64,000 nt of DNA from Nocardioides sp. QY071 (GTDB lineage: Bacteria; Actinomycetota; Actinomycetes; Propionibacteriales; Nocardioidaceae), in contig NZ_CP124682.1 in NCBI RefSeq assembly GCF_029961765.1, forward strand, positions 1 through 64,000, given 5' to 3'. This document shows, piece after piece, positions 32,885 through 41,215 of the stretch. The notes below the pieces were generated by a model that had not been told where the DNA came from, ran no database searches, and saw nothing but the letters and a program-made list of their open reading frames with translations. The stretch's first letter is position 1; the number at the start of each line of letters is the position of its first letter. A program made the position numbers and the translations under genes.

Positions 32885-33901
32885 TCAGCTGAGATCGACG
32901 ACGATAATCGTGTGGTTGTCTGGTTCGCCGGCGTCAGCGACTGCGGCGGCAGCGGCATCGGCCACGTCTTGCGGACTCGCATCCAGCGTGAGGAGGGGGC
33001 CGAGGTCATCGACGTGGGAGTGGACGCCGTCGGTGGTCAGCACGAGACGGTCGCCGGGACGGAGATCGAGCGTGGCCTCGTCCGCGACGACACCCGGGGT
33101 GAGTGCGCGGTTGAGAAGGTTGCGATGCGCGTGGGCGCGCGCCTCCTCATTCGTCAGCTGTCCGGTCTCGATCAGGGCGGCCACGATCGTGTGGTCGTGG
33201 GTCAGCTGGCGCAGCTCGCCGTCACGGACGAGCCACACGCGGGCGTCGCCGATGTGCGTGATCTGTGCTGTCGATCCGGTGATCGTGACCGCGGTGAGCG
33301 TGGTGCCGGATGTCGGTTGGTTGGGCAGCGCCGCGCTGACCTCGGGGGCGATCTCGGCGATCGCGCCGGCCAGGCCGGCCTTGGCGAATGCCGAGAGCGC
33401 GGCCCGGGCCAGCTCGTCGCTGTCCCCGAAGCCGTCCGCTACGGCGAGGAGCCCGGGCATGACGAGCAGTGCGTCCTGCTGCGTCTGGCGATTCCCCTGG
33501 CGGTGGCTTGAGCCGTACTCGGCGTGCAGGGTCGGAGTCGTGGTGGTCACGGTAGGTACCTCGTTCCTGAGTTGCTGGACGAGGGTGGCGACCAAGACCC
33601 GGCGTGCGCCCGTGTCGGCCTCGACCTGGGCCCAGTACGCTTCTACCTCCTGCGCGGCCTGCGCCGGTGAGAGGTCGAGGACGTTCTTGATCCGGGCCAA
33701 GGGCATGCCGAGCAGCCGCAGTAGTGCGACCATCCGGGCGCGGTCGAGCTGCGCGGGGTCGTACCGGCGATAGCCGGAGGAGACATCCACGTCGGCAGGG
33801 CGAACCAACCCCAGGTCGTCGTAGAGCCTCAAGGCCTTGGGCGTCAGGCCCGACTCGCGGGCGAAGTCGCCGATCGTCATGAGCCCGTCGGTCGCGGTCA
33901 T
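32885..33901 (-). CDS. MerR-type HTH fused to PP2C-type serine/threonine phosphatase
   Basis: 338 aa from the ATG at 33901 (GGGAGG nine bases upstream). Residues ~8-75 are a MerR HTH (MTIGDFARESGLTPKALRLY and SSGYRRYDPAQLDRARMV), followed by a coiled linker. From ~residue 125 is a PP2C domain: RQTQQDALL, AVADGFGD, SGTTLTAV, THIGDARVWLV, LTTDGVHSHVDD and DNHTIIVVDLS. The metal-binding Asp residues are kept. It may be a DNA-binding regulator whose activity is linked to dephosphorylation. No operon partner is evident. Confidence 0.82.
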   Translation of the reverse strand: MTATDGLMTIGDFARESGLTPKALRLYDDLGLVRPADVDVSSGYRRYDPAQLDRARMVALLRLLGMPLARIKNVLDLSPAQAAQEVEAYWAQVEADTGARRVLVATLVQQLRNEVPTVTTTTPTLHAEYGSSHRQGNRQTQQDALLVMPGLLAVADGFGDSDELARAALSAFAKAGLAGAIAEIAPEVSAALPNQPTSGTTLTAVTITGSTAQITHIGDARVWLVRDGELRQLTHDHTIVAALIETGQLTNEEARAHAHRNLLNRALTPGVVADEATLDLRPGDRLVLTTDGVHSHVDDLGPLLTLDASPQDVADAAAAAVADAGEPDNHTIIVVDLS

Positions 33902-34008
33902 GGTCACCATCCTCCCGGTGTCGGTCACCGGTGAGGTCGAGGCTGGGCCTTGCCGCTGGGGGAAGGTCAACACCACTCGGCCCAGCGCGAGCGGAGGCGC
34001 TCTGTGAA

Positions 34009-34530
34009 TCAGGGGGAGGCCGGTCGCCAGGTCTGGCGGGGTGCGTAGCCGGTGCGCCGCAGCCAGTGCTCGGTGTACAAGATCCGGTGAGGTGTGATCA
34101 CGGTCAGCGGATCGCTGGGCGGCTCGCTGACCGATCTGCCGCGCTCAGCGTGGTCGGACTGCCATCGAAACGCCTCCCAGTAATCGTCGCTGGCGGGATC
34201 CTCGCGCTCCAGCGTGCGGGCCGTCCCGAAAAGCTGGGCGCCGCGGCTGCTCGCCTGGCCGACGAGGGGGGCGAAGATCCCTGCCGAGACACGCGGATCC
34301 CTTCGGAGGTTCCGTGACTTCACCGAGTCGTTCCAGCTTGTGTAGAAGATCTCGAGCCCGAGGCTGTAGTAGCGAACTGGGGTTGCCGCCGGGGAGCCGT
34401 CGGTGTTGACGGTTGCGATGACGGCCATGTTCTGGGTGGACAACAGGTTGAGGATGCGTTCCTCAAGAGCCTCACGCGGGAGCTCGGTAGCGGGCGCTGG
34501 CCCAGCGAGCCAGGGGTTGGTCAGCGGCAT
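34009..34530 (-). CDS. Pyridoxamine 5'-phosphate oxidase-like flavoprotein
   Basis: 173 aa from the ATG at 34530. ERILNLLSTQNMAVIATVNTDGSPAATPVRYYSLGLEIFYTSW is the split-barrel PNPOx/F420-binding start, followed by SVKSRNLRRDPRVSAGIF, the usual cofactor-contact strand. This superfamily reduces or oxidises small molecules with FMN or F420. The substrate cannot be told. Confidence 0.75.
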   Translation of the reverse strand: MPLTNPWLAGPAPATELPREALEERILNLLSTQNMAVIATVNTDGSPAATPVRYYSLGLEIFYTSWNDSVKSRNLRRDPRVSAGIFAPLVGQASSRGAQLFGTARTLEREDPASDDYWEAFRWQSDHAERGRSVSEPPSDPLTVITPHRILYTEHWLRRTGYAPRQTWRPASP

Positions 34531-34602
34531 AGCCGATTGTCTCAGCACGTCGCCCCGCCTCGCCTCAGGCGACGAAGACAGGGCCGCAACTACAGTTCGA
34601 GC

Positions 34603-35100
34603 ATGCTTCCCGAGCCCACAGTACGTCTCCGGTTTCGCGAGATGACCGAGGCGGATTTGCCGGCCATCGCGACCCTGGAGATCGGTGGCTCTCGTGGCCC
34701 AGAGGGTTGGATCGAGTGGACTCGACGCAACTACGAGCGGTACGGCTTCGGGCTCTGGGTGATCGAGACCCACGGCGGGGAGTTCGTGGGCGACTGCGGG
34801 CTGACGATGTAGGACGTCGAGGGTGAGCAGCTGGTCGAGGCTGGCTGGCACGTCCGCGCTCCGCTTCGCCGCCAAGGCTACGCCGCTGAAGCAGCTGCAT
34901 CCGTACGAGACGCTGCGAGGGAGGCTGGCGTCGAGTACCTGGTCGCAATCATCAGACCCTCCAACGTGGCCTCACAGCGGGTGGCGACCAAGATCGGACT
35001 GGCTCTTGAACGCGAGGTCCACGCCCACGGCGGCCCCGCCCTGGTCTTCGGGGCGAATCTGCGCTCCACCTCCGAGGTGCCCGCGATGGTCAGCCCGTGA
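34603..35100 (+). pseudogene. GNAT acetyltransferase with an internal stop codon
   Basis: Starts MLPEPTVRLRFREMTEADLP and runs in one frame to 35100, interrupted by TAG at 34810-34812 (GDCGLTM-stop-DVEGEQLVEAGWHV). The acetyl-CoA-binding motif RRQGYAAEAAASVRDAA and the RPSNVASQRVATKIGL motif follow. A single C-to-T change of CAG would explain the stop. The final bases overlap the next gene. Confidence 0.78.
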
Positions 35101-35894
35101 CCAATGACGTCGAGGTAGCCATCTCCGCCACCGAGGCCGGGATCGCCGTGGTGCGCAGCGCCTACGGCGCACCGCTGACCAGACACGCGAAGGCGGCCAC
35201 AGACTTCGCCACCAACGCCGACATCGACGCAGAGCGCGCGATCCTCGACGTCATCACCACCGCCAGACCCGAAGACGCTGTCGAGGCCGAGGAGTCTGGC
35301 CGAAGCGGCAGTTCGACCACATCGCGACGGTGGCTCGTCGACCCGTTGTGCGGCACACTCAACTTCGCCGCGCAGACACCCCTGGTCGCCGTGAACGTCG
35401 CACTCCTGCGCGATGCGCGGACGTTGATCGCGGTCTCAGCTGACCCGATCGGCGAAGAACTGTTCTGGACAGACGGACAGCATGCGGCCGTCAGGATGAG
35501 CGGCGGCGACGCCCTGCTACAACCGACCTCCGAGTCGAGGCTGGTCGACATCAACTGCGACGGCCCGCTCGACCGACCGTTCCTCGGCCCACAGCTCATC
35601 GCCGACCCAGCGTTCCGCGCAACTTTCGGGCCCCGCGTCATGTCGACGACCCTCGCCCTGGCCTGGGTAGCGGCAGGCCGTCGTGCCGGGTACCTCAGCG
35701 ACGGCAACTTCGTCGGCAACGTCCACTTCGCCGCCGGAATCGCACTGTGCCGTGCTGCCGGATGCGTCGTCACCGATCTACGCGGCGGCCAACTGGAGGG
35801 TGGACGAGGCCTGATCGCGGCTGCCGACGCAGACACTCACGACAAGCTGGTGGGCCTGGTGGCGCCCCACCTCGAGGTCCCCGGCCCTCGGTAA
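35097..35894 (+). CDS. Inositol monophosphatase-family protein with altered active site
   Basis: 265 aa with a GTG start overlapping the previous gene. Family motifs are recognisable: DFATNADIDAERAI, AEESG, WLVDPLCGTLNF and VGNVHFAAGIALCRAAG. The canonical DPLDGTxN reads DPLCGTLN, so one metal-binding Asp is replaced by Cys, and the WDxAAG motif reads VHFAAG. It may be inactive or have another activity. Confidence 0.75.
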   Translation: MTNDVEVAISATEAGIAVVRSAYGAPLTRHAKAATDFATNADIDAERAILDVITTARPEDAVEAEESGRSGSSTTSRRWLVDPLCGTLNFAAQTPLVAVNVALLRDARTLIAVSADPIGEELFWTDGQHAAVRMSGGDALLQPTSESRLVDINCDGPLDRPFLGPQLIADPAFRATFGPRVMSTTLALAWVAAGRRAGYLSDGNFVGNVHFAAGIALCRAAGCVVTDLRGGQLEGGRGLIAAADADTHDKLVGLVAPHLEVPGPR

Positions 35895-35956
35895 CGGGCT
35901 GTCCCGCAAGCCATAGAGGCGGCTCGGTCCATGCTTCGAGGCTCTAATCTCGTTGC

Positions 35957-36427
35957 GTGTCCGTTTCACTGAAGTACGCGGTTGTCGAGAGGGAGCGTCG
36001 CTACCTCTTGGCGACGCTCCCCGAAGGCGTCACCAGCAGCAGAGAGATCCTCGATCGGTACGTCACGGGCACGCGGCTGCGCTTGCGCGAGGTCCGCGAG
36101 AACGACGGGACCGTGATCCGCAAGCTCGGACACAAGGTGCGCCTCACTGAAGGCCCAGCCGAGGTGGCCTGCACGAACTTCTATCTGAACGACGCGGAGT
36201 GGACCGCGCTTCTGGCGTTGCCCGCTCGCCTACTCCGCAAGAAGCGCCACCTGATCCACAGGGATGGATTACTCGTGGCGATCGACGAGCACGAGGACGG
36301 GACGCTCGTCGCCGAAATCGACGACCGCGAGTCGCCGTCAGACTTCGTGCCTGAGTGGCTTGATGTCGTACGCGACGTGAGCAACGACGAAGACTGGACT
36401 GGCGCTCGGCTCGCGCGTTCGAGCTAG
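35957..36427 (+). CDS. CYTH-domain (ThTPase/adenylate cyclase-like) protein
   Basis: 156 aa with a GTG start. VVERERRYLL gives the ExExK-type opening (here ERERR). RLRLREVREND, RKLGHKVRL and LLVAIDEHEDGTLVAEID follow as the tunnel-fold strands. Members hydrolyse triphosphates or make cAMP with Mg2+ or Mn2+. The substrate is unknown. Confidence 0.75.
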   Translation: MSVSLKYAVVERERRYLLATLPEGVTSSREILDRYVTGTRLRLREVRENDGTVIRKLGHKVRLTEGPAEVACTNFYLNDAEWTALLALPARLLRKKRHLIHRDGLLVAIDEHEDGTLVAEIDDRESPSDFVPEWLDVVRDVSNDEDWTGARLARSS

Positions 36428-36453
36428 GGGCGGCGTCAGCCGCAACTCTCGCC

Positions 36454-37377
36454 TCAGGCCTCTGCGAGCACCGCGGCAACCATCGAACGCCGGGCGGCGC
36501 AGCGGGCCGGCATTGTGTGCCAGTAGTAGGGGAAGGTGATCACCCCGATCAGCAGCGCCCATCCCATGCCCTTCGCCCAGGCCGCGTCGTCCACGCCTGT
36601 CGCAGATCTGAAGATCTGCCGCCCCTGCGAGTCGAGCACCTCCCAGGCGACGATGAGGTCCACCGAGGGATCGCCTACCCCGAGCCCTCCGAAGTCCAGC
36701 ACGGCGGCAAGTTCGCCGTAGCGAATCAGCAAGTTCTCCGCGAGCAGGTCACCGTGGTACCAGGTCGTGAGCGGATCGGTGGCCTGCTCGGCAGCCAAGG
36801 CGTCGTCCCAGACTTTGAGTGCGCGGTCGAGGTCGAGACCCAGATCGCCTAGCTGTCGGCACTCGACGACCCGCTGCCGGAACTCGCTGTCCATGTCCGC
36901 CAAGTGGCCGCCGCGGTACCAGACCAGGGCAGGCTCGTTGTTCACAGACGCCGGGATCCCAACCTCACGCAACTCGGTCAGGAACGTCGCCAGGTCCTGG
37001 GCGACGCGGCGCGAACTGCCGCCATCGACACCCCAGGGCACCGTCGGGACCTGGCCCTTCAGCCAGGTGGTCACGGCCCACTTCTCTGGATAGCCGAACC
37101 CAGGTTCGCCGACCGCAACAATCTCAGGGACTCCCACCGTCACGCCCTGAGCGACCACGGGCAGCCAGCGAGCTTCCTTCTCGATGGTGGTCGAACCGCC
37201 GGGCTGGCGCGGCAGCCTGACGAGAAGGGAGTCCCCCAGCCTGAACAGTGCGTTCGAGGAACCCGACGACGCAAGGGATTGGAGTCTCAGGTCGGCGTAC
37301 TGGGGCAGCGACCGGTCGATCAACCGGCGGACCAAGTGAACGTCGACAGCAAGCTCGTCGTGATGGAGTCCGGGCAC
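36454..37377 (-). CDS. Aminoglycoside phosphotransferase-like kinase
   Basis: 307 aa. Motifs of the APH/choline kinase fold: SSGSSNALFRLGDSLLVRLPR (nucleotide loop and Lys/Arg strand), WYHGDLLAENLL (catalytic HGDxxxxN) and AVLDFGGLGVGDPSVDLIVAW (metal-binding Asp). It may modify an aminoglycoside or a small metabolite. No evidence points to a known resistance gene, so no resistance claim is made. Confidence 0.8.
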   Translation of the reverse strand: MPGLHHDELAVDVHLVRRLIDRSLPQYADLRLQSLASSGSSNALFRLGDSLLVRLPRQPGGSTTIEKEARWLPVVAQGVTVGVPEIVAVGEPGFGYPEKWAVTTWLKGQVPTVPWGVDGGSSRRVAQDLATFLTELREVGIPASVNNEPALVWYRGGHLADMDSEFRQRVVECRQLGDLGLDLDRALKVWDDALAAEQATDPLTTWYHGDLLAENLLIRYGELAAVLDFGGLGVGDPSVDLIVAWEVLDSQGRQIFRSATGVDDAAWAKGMGWALLIGVITFPYYWHTMPARCAARRSMVAAVLAEA

Positions 37378-37519
37378 TCGGTCGATGCTGGTTGGTCGGC
37401 GCCCACGACGCCACCGGCTTTACCGCGGCGCCGGCTTCTTTCCGACAGCAGCCCGCGACCAGATGGGTCCCTCGGTCCCGCCTCCCGGGGTTCCGCGGCA
37501 TGCGGAATCTCTAGCAATC

Positions 37520-37593
37520 CAGTGCTGAAAAGTAGAGGCGCGCATTTGGAAATGTTCGCTGCATCTCGACAACGGCTGTCGAGATGCAGCGAA
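37520..37593 (+). repeat. Recurring palindromic hairpin repeat, copy 2 (37594-37779 without a supported gene)
   Basis: CAGTGCTGAAAAG, 12 bp, TTTGGAAATG, then TTCGCTGCATCTCGACA-ACGGC-TGTCGAGATGCAGCGAA (37555-37593), a perfect 17-bp stem. Same orientation as copies 1 and 4. Bases 37594-37779 may contain a remnant of a - strand gene (PTLTATLDGTHFVNDRTG readable), but nothing firm. Confidence 0.7.
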
Positions 37594-37779
37594 GATTGAC
37601 CAACGTTCCGGTGCGATCATTGACGAAGTGAGTGCCATCCAGGGTGGCCGTCAAAGTAGGTGCTTCGATCTGCGGCCGTATCTGCGCACAGATCGTCCCG
37701 CCGGTCATCGTGGAAGTTGTCGCGGCGGAGGGCCCCGGGCGGCAGGACGCGGAGCGCTCGCCGTCCCCGTCGTCGGGCT

Positions 37780-39264
37780 CTAGCGGCGGCGGCTCGTCCA
37801 CCTGACCAACGCGACGACGTAGCGCGCTACCAGGCCGACCACCGCCCTGACCGCCATCGACCCGTTGGTGGGGGCGTCGGCGACGGTCTGCGCCAAGGGC
37901 ATCCGCTGGTCCCCGTGGGCAACGAGGTTCTCGTAGACGCAGGCGGGGCTGGTGGTGGCTTGGACGTGCTCGAGCCGGTGGGTGGTGAGGCTGAAGCGCA
38001 GCGGGCCGGGCTCGCCGAACTTCGACGGTGCCACCACGAGGGAGACGAACAACGCCAGCTGCGAGGCCATGACCGAGGCCGACAGCATCGCCACGTTCTG
38101 CTTCCCGGGCACGGGCTGGCCGGACCTCTCGATGTAGGTCGGGTCATCGAACAGCCCAAGTCGATCGCGGGCGACCTGCGCGGGATCGAGCTGGCCGTTG
38201 CACTGCAGGCAGGGACGGCCGGGTCGGACGATGTGGGTGCGCACGGTGGCGTTGCGCATCTGCCCGGTCTCGAAGGTGTCGATCCCGATCCCACCGTCGA
38301 TGACCGGGATCAGGTCGGTGTAGGCGATCTGGTTGAGGACGGCCCTGGGCCAGGGCCGGTCGACGCAGGAGAAGATCACGTCATAGTCCAGAGCCGTGCT
38401 CTGGCCCCGGGTGCTGGTGACGTCGAGCTGGTGGCGGCCGAATGCAAAGGCGGCGGCGGTCGCCGCGCTGCGGCTCGCACGCTCGGCGACGTCGATCTTA
38501 GGGACCCTGAGCAGGGCGTCACGGCGAGTCGCGGCGACCAGGCGGTCGCGGTTCACCTCCTTGACGACGTCGAAGTCCATCACCGCGACCTTCTCGATAC
38601 CGGTCGCGGCCAGCCGGATGGCCACGTCCATGCCCACGCTGCCGGCACCGACCACCAGGACACGCAGACGCGCCATATCGGCCTGAGTGCGCTCGCCCCA
38701 CGCCGAGACGGTGCGCAGCTGGCTGGGCATCGGGGCTGGAACCGGGACCAACCGGTCGTTCCAGCTGACCTCGAGCCGTGCGCCCAGGACCCGAACACTC
38801 TCGGCGTCGACGTGATCCACGGCGCTTCCGGCGGCACTCCACCGGCGGGCCGACCACGCGTGGTCTTTGCCGGCGAGGGTCATTCCGACCAGCGGGTGGC
38901 CGGTGACCTGCTCGACCAGGTGGGCATAGGACGCCTCTGCGTCGGCGTCGAGGTCGCTGAGCTCCTGCCAACCGCTCCCCCCGGGGTGGGAGTGGAGGAT
39001 CACCATGCCCAGACCGAGGAGGCGAGCTTGGCGTGCGACCCGCAGGACGTACCGGCCGGTGACGGTGGCGTTGCCGTGGACCTCCCGCTCACCCTCGCGC
39101 GGAAGGCAGGCCTCGCGGAGCAGCGCCGTGTCGCGCCCGGCACCCGTGGAAGGTGCGTACATGGCCAGGCAGAGGTCTTCCTGGCCGTCGGAGCGGATCA
39201 GGTGCCGCGTCAGGGTCTCGTCGAATGCCTCGGTCATCGCGACCGAGAAGCGCCGCGGGGTCAT
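37780..39264 (-). CDS. JAB (JAMM) peptidase fused to E1-like ThiF adenylyltransferase
   Basis: 494 aa from the ATG at 39264. Residues ~1-160 form a JAB domain with HSHP at 91-94 and SDLD at 103-106, giving HxH...SxxD. Residues ~195-480 are an E1/ThiF domain: VLVVGAGSVGMDVAIRL (nucleotide loop at 205-211), VAVMDFDVVKEVNRDR and a CLQC zinc pair. JAB peptidases remove or process ubiquitin-like tails; E1 enzymes activate the C-terminus with ATP. The fusion supports processing and activation of the ubiquitin-like protein at 39622 by one chain. Last gene of the module. Confidence 0.9.
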   Translation of the reverse strand: MTPRRFSVAMTEAFDETLTRHLIRSDGQEDLCLAMYAPSTGAGRDTALLREACLPREGEREVHGNATVTGRYVLRVARQARLLGLGMVILHSHPGGSGWQELSDLDADAEASYAHLVEQVTGHPLVGMTLAGKDHAWSARRWSAAGSAVDHVDAESVRVLGARLEVSWNDRLVPVPAPMPSQLRTVSAWGERTQADMARLRVLVVGAGSVGMDVAIRLAATGIEKVAVMDFDVVKEVNRDRLVAATRRDALLRVPKIDVAERASRSAATAAAFAFGRHQLDVTSTRGQSTALDYDVIFSCVDRPWPRAVLNQIAYTDLIPVIDGGIGIDTFETGQMRNATVRTHIVRPGRPCLQCNGQLDPAQVARDRLGLFDDPTYIERSGQPVPGKQNVAMLSASVMASQLALFVSLVVAPSKFGEPGPLRFSLTTHRLEHVQATTSPACVYENLVAHGDQRMPLAQTVADAPTNGSMAVRAVVGLVARYVVALVRWTSRRR

Positions 39265-39614
39265 GCAGTGGCTCCGGCGATCACGCTGCGCACGTGGGAG
39301 AGCCAGGCCATGCCGTGGTTGATCTCCTGCGCCCAACCCTTGATGTCGCGGGAGTGACCGACCCAGCCGGGGTGGGGCGAGGCCCCTGTGTTCGACGCCG
39401 GGATGGTGACGTCTGCGGGGAGGTGCACCCAGTGGGGCGGGGTCGCCGGCCACAGCTGCGCCTCGGACTCGGCCACGCCGCTCTCGACCGGCTGGCCGGC
39501 GCGAGCACCGTAGGTTGGGGTGACGGTGTAGGTGAGCAGGCCGTGACGGAGCACGGGCGCCGCGCCGAGCGCTTCCAGGCACCTCACCATGGCGTCGATC
39601 CCGTGCTCCATCAC
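39261..39614 (-). CDS. Prokaryotic E2-like conjugating protein without catalytic cysteine
   Basis: 117 aa, overlapping the JAB-E1 gene by ATGA. TYTVTPTYGARAGQPVESG, LWPATPPHWVHLPADV and HPGWVGHSRDIKGW match my recollection of the bacterial E2-like (Prok-E2_E) family found with ubiquitin-like proteins. The only Cys is at residue 12, far from the expected active site, so normal thioester transfer looks unlikely. Transfer through another residue or a structural role is inferred. Confidence 0.8.
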   Translation of the reverse strand: MMEHGIDAMVRCLEALGAAPVLRHGLLTYTVTPTYGARAGQPVESGVAESEAQLWPATPPHWVHLPADVTIPASNTGASPHPGWVGHSRDIKGWAQEINHGMAWLSHVRSVIAGATA

Positions 39615-39621
39615 TGCCTCC

Positions 39622-39861
39622 TCAGGCCACCGGGGCGCAGGTGCGCACCGTGGCGAACGCGTCGCCGTCCTGGACGATGACCTGCTGGTCGTCCTTGAAC
39701 GCCTCGCCGTCGCCGTGCAACTTGGCCAGGTCGTACGTCGCCGGGTCCAGGCCCGCGAGGGCGAGGATGGTGCCGGCGGTCTGGTGCTTCTCGCTCACCG
39801 TGAACTCGACGTTGTCGACGGTGAAGGTGATGGTTTGGGGCGGCTTCTTGTCGTTGGTCAT
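39622..39861 (-). CDS. Ubiquitin-like protein (multiubiquitin-type domain), 79 aa
   Basis: From the ATG at 39861: QTITFTVDNVEFTVSEKHQT, then AGTILALAGLDPATYDLAKL and QQVIVQDGDAFATVRTCAPVA, a beta-grasp pattern typical of bacterial multiubiquitin-type domains. There is a single domain and no Gly-Gly end; the chain ends CAPVA, so trimming by the JAB domain would be needed if a Gly tail is not used. Directly upstream of the E2-like gene. Confidence 0.8.
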   Translation of the reverse strand: MTNDKKPPQTITFTVDNVEFTVSEKHQTAGTILALAGLDPATYDLAKLHGDGEAFKDDQQVIVQDGDAFATVRTCAPVA

Positions 39862-39944
39862 GACTGGTCTCCTTGCTGACTTGCCCGTGGTTGATTGCTC
39901 GTGCGCGGGTGATGCCGGAGGCACGGTGGTGCCGGTGAGATGGC

Positions 39945-40100
39945 CTACTTTTCGTCGCGGACGCCCTTGTGCTGCCGCGGGCTGCCGTTGAGGATCCGAC
40001 CGGTCTTCGTGTCGCGCTTGAACCAGGTGCCGTTGACCTTGAACTCACTGCGACCCTTGACCGCGCCGACGCGGTGGCCCTTGCCGGTGTTCTTCGCCAT
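39945..40100 (-). CDS. 51-aa basic protein of the ubiquitin-like operon
   Basis: MAKNTGKGHRVGAVKGRSEF continuing to HKGVRDEK-stop. It is Lys/Arg/Gly-rich, without Cys, and lies 57 bp after a promoter-like motif as the first gene of the ubiquitin-like transcript. Such a basic peptide could be a conjugation target or nucleic-acid-binding partner; this is speculation. Its position and codon pattern support it as real. Confidence 0.65.
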   Translation of the reverse strand: MAKNTGKGHRVGAVKGRSEFKVNGTWFKRDTKTGRILNGSPRQHKGVRDEK

Positions 40101-40156
40101 CTGTGCTGTCGTCTCCTGCCCGAGAGCCGTCGGGGCGGTCCCGGCGTCCTCTCAGC

Positions 40157-40188
40157 AGGTAGTCGAGGCGGAGGCGCGAGCTGTTAGC
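40157..40188 (-). promoter_or_regulatory. Locus promoter motif, copy 2 (before the ubiquitin-like genes)
   Basis: On the - strand: GCTAACAG, 12 bp, CCTCGACTACCT. An exact match of both boxes with equal spacing occurs at 42553-42522 before the sigma gene. It overlaps the stop codon of the ImmA/IrrE gene and lies 57 bp before the 51-aa gene. Confidence 0.75.
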
Positions 40189-41215
40189 GGCACTCTTCGC
40201 ACAGGCCGTTGACGAGCAGGTTCGGGCGGAACTTCAGGAAGCATCCGCCCGCGCACAGGACCAGCTCGTCCTGCTGGCGCTCGCAGCGGCACTTGCCGCA
40301 CTTGGGGCAGTGCACCTCGTCGCAGGTCGGGCACGGGTATCCGCGGACCTTCTGGGTCTGTCCACAGCAGTGGATCTCGCGTTCTGCCCGCTGATCGAAC
40401 TCGCGCACCGTGTTGGGATGGAACCTCTCCGCATCCCACAGGTCGGTGTCCGCCATAACGGCGACCCAGCGGCCGCGCATCTCGACGGCGTCGAGGTAGA
40501 AGTCGGCCCGCTCTCCCCACGACATCGCCCAGAAGCTGCGCCGCCGGATAGAGCGACGATCGCTGATGTGCCGGAGCGGGTGACCTGCAGGGACTTGCTG
40601 TCCTGGCCACGGGTAGACCTTCGGCCAGCCCCGTTCCGGGTCCGGACGGACGCTCGCGTAGCGCACCACCGCCGAATCGAGTCCAGAGCCCCCTTCGACG
40701 ATCACCACAGCGCCGAGTCCGGGCAGTCGCGAGGCGAGGGCGACGGCACATGCGGGGATGCTTGCGTTACTGCGCTCGTAGAGGTCGAGGACGTGCCGGG
40801 CCTCCACAGGCGCGCCCCGGAGGACCTGGTCGATGTCGGACTGAGCAAGCAGCAGCTGTTGGGCGATGCGGTCGCAGACCGTCTCGAGTTCCTGGTTGGG
40901 GTCGGGCTGCTCGAAGAGCCAGTCGTAGATCGGCAGGGTCTGGGTGACCAGCCAGTGCCCCAATTCGTGGGCCAGCGTGAAGTTCTCCCGGCGGCTGTAG
41001 GGAGTGGGCGCGTAGAGGATCACCCGGTCCTGGAGGAAGGAGACGCCGTCGCAGACCCCGCCATCGCCTCGTTGCTCAGTGAGGTGTTCGGCGTGCTGGA
41101 CCTTCAGGCCAAGTTCGTCGCGGAGCACCGTGATCGGATCGGCGGCAAAACCGACGCGTACCTCCGGTGTGAGAACCGCGAGCGCGGCTCCGACGCAGTC
41201 CTCGAGCGTCTTCAT
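40184..41215 (-). CDS. ImmA/IrrE-family metallopeptidase with C-terminal zinc-ribbon region
   Basis: 343 aa. HELGH at residues 83-87 (NFTLAHELGHWLV) is the zinc metallopeptidase motif of the ImmA/IrrE family. After a second domain, the C-terminal ~70 residues hold many Cys pairs (CCG, CPTC, CPKCGKCRC, CAGGC, CEEC), likely two or three zinc-binding knuckles. In known systems ImmA/IrrE proteins cut a repressor after stress. Here the neighbour at 41212 (HTH protein) is the natural target, which is inference. ATGA overlap with that gene. Confidence 0.85.
   Translation of the reverse strand: MKTLEDCVGAALAVLTPEVRVGFAADPITVLRDELGLKVQHAEHLTEQRGDGGVCDGVSFLQDRVILYAPTPYSRRENFTLAHELGHWLVTQTLPIYDWLFEQPDPNQELETVCDRIAQQLLLAQSDIDQVLRGAPVEARHVLDLYERSNASIPACAVALASRLPGLGAVVIVEGGSGLDSAVVRYASVRPDPERGWPKVYPWPGQQVPAGHPLRHISDRRSIRRRSFWAMSWGERADFYLDAVEMRGRWVAVMADTDLWDAERFHPNTVREFDQRAEREIHCCGQTQKVRGYPCPTCDEVHCPKCGKCRCERQQDELVLCAGGCFLKFRPNLLVNGLCEECR

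Noticed and set aside
36454..37377. APH-like gene as an aminoglycoside resistance gene
   Set aside because: It has the kinase motifs but matches no known resistance class that I recognise; the substrate is unknown.
37594..37779. Possible gene between hairpin copy 2 and the JAB-E1 gene
   Set aside because: A few protein-like residues can be read on the - strand, but no complete gene or domain is visible.
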